Part shown: positions 1-5,302 of the stretch, piece after piece | Layout: each line of letters opens with the position of its first letter | Numbering within the stretch: position 1 is the stretch's first letter | Assembly (NCBI GenBank): GCA_041481445.1 | Contig: JBGPBV010000240.1 | Span: 1-7,210 of the forward strand | Length of the DNA stretch: 7,210 nucleotides | Reading direction: 5' to 3' | Source of the DNA: AA29 sp041481445 | Lineage (GTDB): Bacteria > Acidobacteriota > Vicinamibacteria > Fen-336 | Position numbers and translations under genes: made by a program | Notes under the pieces: generated by a model | Told to the model about the DNA's origin: nothing | Databases searched by the model: none | The model's input: only the letters and a program-made list of their open reading frames with translations

Positions 1-36
1 CCGGCCCCGTCGACCTCCCCGGCCCCGTCCGCCTCC
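1..36. repeat. Two-copy 18-bp imperfect tandem repeat
   Basis: Bases 1-18 and 19-36 match at 16 of 18 positions and differ only at the 12th and 13th base. A degenerate third unit may follow. The period is a multiple of three, which fits a repeated hexapeptide in a coding tail. The array may extend to the left beyond the window. Confidence 0.5.
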
Positions 37-69
37 CCGTCGGGGCCTCCTCCGTCACCGCCGGCCTAA
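1..69 (+). CDS. Possible C-terminal tail of an upstream gene (5' end outside window)
   Basis: Frame 1 is open from the first base to a TAA at 67-69 and gives 22 residues consisting almost only of Pro, Ala, Ser, Thr and Gly. It contains a six-residue repeat, PAPSTS then PAPSAS. The choice of frame rests on how the two DNA repeat copies differ: in frame 1 the two substitutions are one silent change and one Thr/Ala swap, whereas in frame 3 they would turn Asp into Arg. Frame 3 is also open (to a TAA at 72-74) with strong C at third positions, so the frame is not certain. Such Pro/Ala/Ser tails are common at the ends of envelope or low-complexity proteins in GC-rich genomes. No function can be given from this fragment. 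Confidence 0.35.
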   Translation, partial: PAPSTSPAPSASPSGPPPSPPA

Positions 70-70
70 G

Positions 71-87
71 CTAAAGTGACACTTTAG
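71..87. promoter_or_regulatory. Perfect 17-bp palindrome, candidate operator
   Basis: CTAAAGTGACACTTTAG consists of two perfect 8-bp arms around one central base. It ends 17 bases before the -35 hexamer of the promoter at 105-134, a usual position for an activator or for a repressor binding as a dimer. It is AT-rich in a very GC-rich region, so an 8-of-8 match is unlikely to come from composition alone. It could also fold in RNA as a 7-bp stem with a GAC loop two bases after the upstream TAA. There is no T-tract on either side, so it does not look like an intrinsic terminator. I do not recognise the regulator. Confidence 0.45.
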
Positions 88-104
88 AAACTCCAAAAAA
101 ACCC

Positions 105-134
105 TTGACGAGCCGTCTCTTTTCCTGCTAGCAT
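105..134 (+). promoter_or_regulatory. Sigma70-type promoter for the LysM gene
   Basis: The -35 hexamer TTGACG (105-110) matches the consensus at 5 of 6 positions. An 18-bp spacer leads to the -10 hexamer TAGCAT (129-134), which matches at 4 of 6 and is preceded by TG at 126-127, giving an extended -10. Seven A residues (95-101) lie directly upstream of the -35, where an UP-like element would sit. The predicted transcription start is near 141, leaving a leader of about 114 nt before the GTG at 255. Nothing else in 70-254 looks coding. Confidence 0.6.
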
Positions 135-242
135 CCCCCCAAATTCCGGGTCACAGTCGGACATTCCCTAGGCCGACGTCGTCGAAGCGAAGTGACGCGC
201 GCTCTGAGTTTTGGGGACGGTCGGGGCCGGTCAGGGCCGTCC

Positions 243-248
243 AGGAGG
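243..248 (+). promoter_or_regulatory. Shine-Dalgarno AGGAGG fixing the LysM gene start at 255
   Basis: AGGAGG is followed by six bases and then GTG at 255. This perfect ribosome-binding site argues against the longer frame opened by the GTG at 192, which has only weak purine-rich sequence before it and would put 21 Arg/Gly-rich residues ahead of the signal peptide. Confidence 0.75.
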
Positions 249-254
249 TTGGCT

Positions 255-1451
255 GTGAGCAAGGGTATGGGAATCCTGTGCGGTGTGGCCGCGCTGTCCC
301 TGGTCCTCGGTCACCCCGAGGCCCGGGGAGATGCGCCGGTGCCCGCCAAGCGGACGGCCCGTCCGGCAACACCGGCCGGCATCGCTCCGGCCGATCAGCC
401 TCCCCCCGCCGCGGCGCCCGAGGGCCTGCTCAAGGGCCCGGCCACGCTGCCACCCCATTGGTCGCGGAACCATTGCCCCGACACGGTCCCCGACGGCGCG
501 TCCTACTACGTCGTCGTCAAGGGAGACACGCTGTGGGACATCGCCCGCCGCTTCCTGGGCAACCCCTACCTCTGGCCGCAGATCTGGGACCGCAACCGCT
601 GCATCACCGACGCCCACTGGATCTACCCCGGCGACGTCCTCATCATCCCTGAGGTCAACGTCGTGGCCCCCGGCGCGGGCGGCACGGGCACCGGGACCGA
701 GGAGACGCCCGAGAGCGCCGCCGGCCGGGCCGGTGGACCCGGCGGACCGACCGGTCCCGCCCTCGTCCCCGCCATCGAGGAGGTCGCACTGCAGTGCGCG
801 CCGTACGTCGTGGACGACCGCGAGGACGAGAGCCTGCACCTCATCGGGTCCGAGGACGGCGCCACCAAGATCGCCTTCGCCGAGCGCGACGTCATGTACC
901 TCAACAAGGGCACGAACGCCGGCGTCAAGGCCGGGGACGTCTACACGCTCCACCACCCCACCTACACGGTCAAGCACCCGGAGACCTCGCGCTCCATCGG
1001 GACCAAGATCGAGACGACTGGCTGGGGCCGCGTGATCCTCGTGCAGGAGAACACCGCCACCCTCATAATCGAGCAGGCCTGCGCGGACGTCCACCTCGGC
1101 GACTACCTCAAGCCCTTCGAGAGGGTCCAGGTGCCGCTCGTCACCGAGCATCCGCGCCCCACGCGCCTCACGCCCCCCAGCGGGAAGATCGTGGGGACGG
1201 TGGTCGACATCGAGAACGACGCCACGATCGCCGCCGACCGCCAGCTCCTGATCCTGAACCTGGGCAGCGCCAACAGCATCACCCCCGGGAACATCTTCGT
1301 CTTCTACAAGGTCATGTACCCTTCAGTGCCCACGGCACGACTCGTGCTCGGAGAGGGAGTGGTGGTCGCGGTGCGCGAGCGGACCTCCGTCGTCCGCATC
1401 TTCAACGCCAACGACGCGATCATGCCCGGGGAGAAGGCCGAGCTGCAGTAG
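255..1451 (+). CDS. Exported LysM peptidoglycan-binding protein with a duplicated C-terminal domain
   Basis: The 398-residue product starts at GTG 255, chosen from the AGGAGG six bases upstream. Residues 1-25 look like a signal peptide: a short basic start, a hydrophobic core (ILCGVAALSLVLG) and likely cleavage after ARG-25. A Pro/Ala-rich linker follows, then one LysM domain at residues 84-132, with the typical VVKGDTLWDIA start, an aromatic NPYLWPQIW segment and the closing YPGDVLIIP. LysM modules bind the GlcNAc-containing glycan of peptidoglycan, so the protein probably sits in the periplasm or outer envelope. After a Gly/Thr/Pro-rich linker (about 133-172) come two related units, about 213-285 and 331-396. 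Each has a (Y/I)LNxG(T/S) start, a GD or GN turn, a beta-rich G-x-G-x-V segment and a closing GD/GE; this resembles the small beta domains seen in some flagellar and envelope proteins. Cysteines 74, 116, 181 and 276 would allow disulphides. No catalytic motif is visible. The LysM call is secure; the cellular role is unknown. Confidence 0.9.
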   Translation: MSKGMGILCGVAALSLVLGHPEARGDAPVPAKRTARPATPAGIAPADQPPPAAAPEGLLKGPATLPPHWSRNHCPDTVPDGASYYVVVKGDTLWDIARRFLGNPYLWPQIWDRNRCITDAHWIYPGDVLIIPEVNVVAPGAGGTGTGTEETPESAAGRAGGPGGPTGPALVPAIEEVALQCAPYVVDDREDESLHLIGSEDGATKIAFAERDVMYLNKGTNAGVKAGDVYTLHHPTYTVKHPETSRSIGTKIETTGWGRVILVQENTATLIIEQACADVHLGDYLKPFERVQVPLVTEHPRPTRLTPPSGKIVGTVVDIENDATIAADRQLLILNLGSANSITPGNIFVFYKVMYPSVPTARLVLGEGVVVAVRERTSVVRIFNANDAIMPGEKAELQ

Positions 1452-1455
1452 CTCC

Positions 1456-1512
1456 TTCGAGAAGCCGCCCCGCCTATGGCCCCGCACGGCAGGCCGGCGG
1501 CTTCACCTCGAA
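1456..1512. terminator. Long hairpin between convergent genes, candidate bidirectional terminator
   Basis: The stem is built from TTCGA (1456-1460) with TCGAA (1508-1512), GAAGCCGCC (1461-1469) with GGCGGCTTC (1496-1504), and GCCT (1472-1475) with AGGC (1491-1494). An inner GCC/GGC pair (1479-1481 with 1488-1490) closes a small loop. Only short bulges interrupt it. It starts five bases after the LysM gene stop and covers the stop and last codons of the minus-strand glycosyltransferase. Neither side has a T-tract, so it is not a classical rho-independent terminator, but the symmetry would serve both transcripts. Confidence 0.5.
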
Positions 1513-3120
1513 CACGTAGAGCAGCGTCGCTCCCTGCCGGCTCACCGTGTGCACGACGCGGCCGGGCGTGTTCAGGTGGTCGCCGAACCGCGTGGTGGCC
1601 AGGGCATAGTTCGGGTCGTCGTCCAGGGTGACGGGGCTGAACAGGCGCCGTCCCTCTTCCGTCTTCCGCAGGTAGTACGACGTCTGCAGGACGATCGAGT
1701 GGCCGCCCACGCGGATCTTCTCCGCGCAGTCGGCGCCGGCGTAACGGGCCAGCAGCCACTCCGCGCCTTCCTTGTAGGTGAGACACCAGTAGTCCGTGTC
1801 GTAGCGATCGACGGCCCTCCCGAGCCCGCCCGCCACCAGCCGGTTGAAGTAGAGCGCCTCGTAGGGATGGAGCGCGACCATGTCGGCCACGGTCACGGTG
1901 GCCGCCGCCATCAGCACGAGTCCGGCCGCACGAGCGTCCACTCTCCCCTTCCGCGCCCGGAGATAGGTTGCGACTGACACCCCCGCCAGCACCGCCATCG
2001 GTGGGACGACGAACAGGAGCTGCCGCATTCCATCGTAGAGCGGCGTATGGCGAATGACGACCCACGCGACCGGCAAAATGCCGACGCCGGCCAACCAACT
2101 GGCCTGCACGAGCCGCATCTTCGTCGCGGGATCGACGGGCCGCCTCCGAAGGAGCAAGACCACGGCGGCCGTCCCCATCACCGCCGCCACCAGGTACGTC
2201 TCCGGCATCGTGAGGGCGAACCACTTCGGCGCATAGAAGCGCGAGACGGCCCCGTTGGGCAGGTACTGTCCTTCGTAGAAGACGACCATCGTCTCCCAGA
2301 ACCGCGAGAACGCGCCCAGCGCCCGGAACGGATGGCCCAGGGGCGCCACTTGCGCCCACGGCCAGCAGGCCAGCATGACCAGCCAGCCGCCCGCCACCGT
2401 CGCCACCCAGGCCGCCGCCAGACGTGGCAGGCCGTCCACGATCGGCCGCCGGCGTTCCTTCGCCCACGCGACCGAGACCCACAACACGAGCGCGAAACCG
2501 AAGAGCGCGATCCCGGCCACGCGCACGCCGGCCGTGACGCCGATGGCGAGGGCAGACGCGAGGACGTCCCGCGCGCGCAACCGCGGGCTCCGGTCGCTCA
2601 CGGCCAGGATCACCGCGACCGCCACCGCGAATGTGCCCGCGAACGGGATGTCCTTCGGGTTGTTGAAGGCGTGCCCGTAGAACGGCGGCGTCAGGGCCAG
2701 GAAGACGACGGCGAGCGCGCCGCCGGGTGGTCCGGCCAGGTGCGTTCCCATCCGGAGCACGGCCACCACCGCGGCCAGGGCGAAGAGGACGTTCACGATG
2801 TGGCGCGTGTCGTAGGGGTCGAGCGGCGAGAGCGCGGCCGCCCCCTCCGCGATCGCCTCGAAGAACCCGCCGTACATCGAGATGTCCTCGTCGGCGACGG
2901 CGGAGCGGTCGGCGCCGAGCGTGGCGTACCAGCGCAGCACGCGCCGGGCGTAACGGTGCTGCACGCCTTCGTCGCCGGTCATGCCGTAGTCCAGGACCGT
3001 GGACAGCATCAGGACGGCCAGGGCTCCGACGAGGAGGATCGACGCCGTGCGCCAGTGGCGCTCGGACGTGGCCAGGGCCGCGGGGGGCGAGGGGACGACC
3101 GGAGGGGCGGGCAGGGCCAT
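1474..3120 (-). CDS. GT-C fold membrane glycosyltransferase, PMT/ArnT-like (family GT39 type)
   Basis: The 548-residue polytopic protein has a Pro/Ala-rich cytoplasmic start (1-20), a first membrane helix at about 27-43, then roughly ten further hydrophobic segments up to about residue 415, and a soluble C-terminal part of about 130 residues. The acidic pair D50-E51 (TGDEGVQHRYARR) follows the first helix, where GT-C enzymes carry the catalytic or metal-binding Asp. Other family-like motifs are NNPKDIPF (153-160), LYDGMRQLL (361-369) and HPYEALYFN (418-426). Such enzymes use polyprenyl-phosphate sugars and transfer the sugar on the outer face of the membrane to protein, lipid or glycan; the donor and acceptor cannot be read here. 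The ATG at 3120 has no Shine-Dalgarno in the expected window, and a TAGAAT -10-like box lies 12 bases upstream. It is convergent with the LysM gene and divergent from a second, different GT-C gene. The fold is well supported, the substrate unknown. Confidence 0.85.
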   Translation of the reverse strand: MALPAPPVVPSPPAALATSERHWRTASILLVGALAVLMLSTVLDYGMTGDEGVQHRYARRVLRWYATLGADRSAVADEDISMYGGFFEAIAEGAAALSPLDPYDTRHIVNVLFALAAVVAVLRMGTHLAGPPGGALAVVFLALTPPFYGHAFNNPKDIPFAGTFAVAVAVILAVSDRSPRLRARDVLASALAIGVTAGVRVAGIALFGFALVLWVSVAWAKERRRPIVDGLPRLAAAWVATVAGGWLVMLACWPWAQVAPLGHPFRALGAFSRFWETMVVFYEGQYLPNGAVSRFYAPKWFALTMPETYLVAAVMGTAAVVLLLRRRPVDPATKMRLVQASWLAGVGILPVAWVVIRHTPLYDGMRQLLFVVPPMAVLAGVSVATYLRARKGRVDARAAGLVLMAAATVTVADMVALHPYEALYFNRLVAGGLGRAVDRYDTDYWCLTYKEGAEWLLARYAGADCAEKIRVGGHSIVLQTSYYLRKTEEGRRLFSPVTLDDDPNYALATTRFGDHLNTPGRVVHTVSRQGATLLYVFEVKPPACRAGP

Positions 3121-3132
3121 CGGAAGAAGCGG

Positions 3133-3138
3133 ATTCTA
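3133..3138 (-). promoter_or_regulatory. Candidate -10 box for the minus-strand GT-C gene
   Basis: On the minus strand this reads TAGAAT (5 of 6 consensus). Transcription would start near 3126, six bases before the ATG at 3120, giving a nearly leaderless mRNA. That agrees with the missing Shine-Dalgarno. No convincing -35 is seen, so support is modest. Confidence 0.35.
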
Positions 3139-3148
3139 AGTCCTCGCG

Positions 3149-3157
3149 TGCTACCCT
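3149..3157 (+). promoter_or_regulatory. Candidate extended -10 for the plus-strand GT-C gene
   Basis: TGCTACCCT fits the extended -10 pattern TG-N-TANNNT and shares TGCTA with the extended -10 of the LysM promoter (126-130). The start would fall at or next to the GTG at 3164, predicting a leaderless transcript. There is no clear -35. Confidence 0.25.
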
Positions 3158-3163
3158 CCCGCG

Positions 3164-4762
3164 GTGATCGGGTCCGGCCGGCTCTCACGCGCTTCCCTCG
3201 GCCTCGCCCTCCTCGTCATCGCGTACTTCGGGACGCGCCTGCTCGCCCTCACCAGCCTCCCGATCTTCTTCGACGAAACCGGGCACATCCGCTGGGCGAT
3301 CTGGATCTCCCAGGGCCAGAAGCTCGACAAGCCGTGGCAGTACGGCAAGGGGATCGCGATCTTCGCGAACGCGCTCCTCTTCCCCTGGGCCCGGGACCAT
3401 TACCTCTGGGCCAGCCGGGCCCTGACCGTCGCCTTCGGCGCGGGCACGCTCACGGGGGCGGTCCTGCTCGGACGCGCGCTGGGCGGGCCGGGCGTGGGAT
3501 GGATCGCCGGCCTCTTCTACGTCGCCTGCCCGTATGCGCTCGTCTACGACCGGCTCGCCCTCACCGACGAGGCGCTCGCGACCTTCGCGGTGCTCGTGGC
3601 GGTGGCGAGCCTGCGCCTGGCCGAACGATGGCGCCTCCGCGACGGGATCGCCGCCGGGGTCGCGCTCGTCCTCGCCGTCTTCGCCAAGGCCCTCGGCGTC
3701 CTGCTCTTCTTCGCCCCCGCCACGGCCGTGCTCCTCATCGCTCCCCGGCGTCTGCGCCGCCCGTGGCCGCTGGCCGCCGCCTACGCCGTGGCCGGCGCCC
3801 TGACCGCCATCCCCCTCCTCCGGTACTTCGAGGTGACGGCCACCGTCCGGGTCGCCGTCTCGAAGAGCGACGCCTCCCTCCTCGAGCGGCTGGCCGCGAA
3901 CCTTCCCCTGTGCGCGTCCTGGCTCTGGACCTACTGGACGCCGGGCCTGATCGCGCTCGCCCTCCTCGCGCTGGTCCGCGGGGCGGGCCTGCGCTCGCGC
4001 CCGCTGGCCTTCCTGGCCCTGTTCCTGGCCCTCCCCGTCGTGGCCTTCGCCGCCGTCGGCGACATCTGGTTCCCGCGCTACCTCGTGTTCCTGACCGCTC
4101 CCTTCGCCGCCCTGGCCGCCTGGGGTACGGTCGAGGCCTGGACCTGGGCGGAGGTGCGCGCCTCGTCGCGATGGGCGCGCCCGGCCGCGGCCGGAGTCCT
4201 GATCCTCTGTCTGCTCCCGGCCGTCGCTTTCGATGTCCAGCTGCTCACCGACCCCGCGCGGGCGGCCTTCGTGGATCTCGACCGCTTCCAGTACGTGAAC
4301 GGCTGGCCGTCCGGCTACGGTGTGGCCGACACGCTGGCCTTCGTGCGTCAGGAAGCCGATCACAACCCGGGCGGGATCACGGTGGTCACCCACAGCCGGA
4401 CGGTGCGGACCACCGCGCGCGCCCTCGACCTCGAGTTCGCCTACGACCGGCGCGTGCGCGTCGAGGACCTCAACTTCGACCAGCCCGACGGCGCGATGCC
4501 GCTGCTCGCGGAGTGGGCGCGGGAGCGGCCCACGCTCGTCGTCATCGAGCCGGCCCAGGCCAAGAGCCGCCGGCCCGACCCCGCGCTCTTCGTCCCCCTG
4601 GGCGGCGCGCTCGTGGCCCGGACCTTCAAGCCGGACGGCGAGCCCTGCGACGAGATCTATCGGATGACCTACTTGAGCGGGGCCTTGGCGGTGGCGCCCA
4701 GCGGCGGCCGCGGGTCCACCCGCGACTCCGGCCGCGGCGCCGGCGCCGGCGTCGTCCGGTAG
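3164..4762 (+). CDS. GT-C fold membrane glycosyltransferase, second PMT_2-like enzyme (GT39 type)
   Basis: The 532-residue product starts at a GTG with no Shine-Dalgarno before it. A first membrane helix (about 11-30) is followed by FFDETGHIRWA, whose D37-E38 is the acidic pair expected in the first external loop of GT-C transferases. The segment YDRLALTDEALATF (128-141) is the second acidic loop typical of the PMT/ArnT group. Further hydrophobic helices run to about residue 357, with FPRYLVFL at 303-310, followed by a soluble domain of about 150 residues beginning YVNGWPSGYG. The enzyme probably transfers a sugar from a polyprenyl-phosphate donor outside the membrane; the substrate is unknown. 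It is divergent from the other GT-C gene across 43 bp but differs from it beyond the common fold, so it is not a recent duplicate. Residues from about 502 on are read opposite the end of pgsA and are a low-complexity Gly/Arg/Ala tail, probably a non-conserved extension. Confidence 0.85.
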   Translation: MIGSGRLSRASLGLALLVIAYFGTRLLALTSLPIFFDETGHIRWAIWISQGQKLDKPWQYGKGIAIFANALLFPWARDHYLWASRALTVAFGAGTLTGAVLLGRALGGPGVGWIAGLFYVACPYALVYDRLALTDEALATFAVLVAVASLRLAERWRLRDGIAAGVALVLAVFAKALGVLLFFAPATAVLLIAPRRLRRPWPLAAAYAVAGALTAIPLLRYFEVTATVRVAVSKSDASLLERLAANLPLCASWLWTYWTPGLIALALLALVRGAGLRSRPLAFLALFLALPVVAFAAVGDIWFPRYLVFLTAPFAALAAWGTVEAWTWAEVRASSRWARPAAAGVLILCLLPAVAFDVQLLTDPARAAFVDLDRFQYVNGWPSGYGVADTLAFVRQEADHNPGGITVVTHSRTVRTTARALDLEFAYDRRVRVEDLNFDQPDGAMPLLAEWARERPTLVVIEPAQAKSRRPDPALFVPLGGALVARTFKPDGEPCDEIYRMTYLSGALAVAPSGGRGSTRDSGRGAGAGVVR

Positions 4763-5292
4763 ACCTCGCGCCAGAAGCTGACGAAATAATCGAGGCCGGA
4801 GACCACGGCCAGGATCACGACGACCCACAGGACCGCCATCGCCGGCAGGCGCAGGACCGGGAAGCGCCAGTGCGAGAGGAGGAGCAGGAAGATCGCGACC
4901 ACCTGGGACACCATCTTGCCCTTGCCGAGGCCGGAGGCGGGGATCAGGTGGCCCCAGCCCGCGGCCACGTTGCGCAGGCCGGTCACCGCAATCTCGCGGC
5001 CCAGGATGATCATCACCATCCAGGCCGGCACCGCGTCCAGCTCCACCAGGGAGAGGAAGGCGGCGGCGGTGAGGAGCTTGTCCGCGATCGGATCGAGGAG
5101 GATGCCGAGCTTCGTGACCTGGTTGCGGCGCCGCGCGAAGTAGCCATCGAGGTAGTCGGTCAGCACGGCCAGCCCGAAGATGGCCATCCCCAGGATCAGG
5201 CCCTCGTCCGTGCGCGCGCGCGTGAGCAGCACGACCACGAGCACGGGGACGAGGAAGATGCGGAGGACGGTGAGCGCGTTCGGGAGGTTCAC
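4669..5292 (-). CDS. pgsA: CDP-diacylglycerol-glycerol-3-phosphate 3-phosphatidyltransferase
   Basis: The 207-residue membrane enzyme makes phosphatidylglycerol phosphate from CDP-diacylglycerol and glycerol 3-phosphate, the committed step to phosphatidylglycerol and cardiolipin. The full CDP-alcohol phosphotransferase signature is present: D46-x2-D49-G50-x2-A53-R54-x8-G63-x3-D67-x3-D71. The start NLPNALTVLRI, the GRE at 98-100 and the GLGKGKM segment (121-127) are typical of PgsA rather than of phosphatidylserine or cardiolipin synthases of the same fold. About five or six membrane helices are visible. The GTG start at 5292 is supported by GAGGA seven bases upstream, overlapping the TGA of the preceding dehydrogenase gene; the 10-base gap indicates one transcript and possible translational coupling. 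Residues from about 177 on form a Pro/Arg-rich tail encoded opposite the 3' end of the convergent glycosyltransferase. Confidence 0.93.
   Translation of the reverse strand: MNLPNALTVLRIFLVPVLVVVLLTRARTDEGLILGMAIFGLAVLTDYLDGYFARRRNQVTKLGILLDPIADKLLTAAAFLSLVELDAVPAWMVMIILGREIAVTGLRNVAAGWGHLIPASGLGKGKMVSQVVAIFLLLLSHWRFPVLRLPAMAVLWVVVILAVVSGLDYFVSFWREVYRTTPAPAPRPESRVDPRPPLGATAKAPLK
4704..4735. other. Strong GC hairpin inside the convergent coding overlap
   Basis: CGCGGGT (4709-4715) pairs with ACCCGCG (4718-4724), and GCGGC (4704-4708) pairs with GCCGC (4731-4735) across a six-base bulge. A 14-bp GC palindrome follows at 4735-4748. The overlap leaves no non-coding spacer for a terminator, so this structure may slow or end transcription from both sides. 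There is no T-tract, and in sequence this GC-rich chance pairing is possible. Confidence 0.25.
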
Positions 5293-5302
5293 CCCGGGGT
5301 CC

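Noticed and set aside
71..104. Palindrome plus A-run as an intrinsic terminator of the upstream gene
   Set aside because: The run after the stem on the plus strand is A rather than T and is separated by other bases; on the minus strand the T-run would come before the stem, not after it.
189..196. Second half-site GAAGTGAC resembling an arm of the upstream palindrome
   Set aside because: Only seven bases match, there is no inverted partner, and it lies within the leader; chance is sufficient.
192..254. Longer start (GTG 192) for the LysM protein
   Set aside because: It would add 21 Arg/Gly-rich residues before the signal peptide and has no good ribosome-binding site, unlike GTG 255.
231..1151. 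Minus-strand open frame of 306 codons opposite the LysM gene
   Set aside because: The plus strand has a promoter, Shine-Dalgarno, signal peptide and LysM domain; the antisense product has no recognisable features.
3185..4828. Minus-strand open frame of 547 codons
   Set aside because: It is antisense to the second GT-C gene and rich in Gly, Glu and Arg without membrane segments or motifs; a shadow frame.
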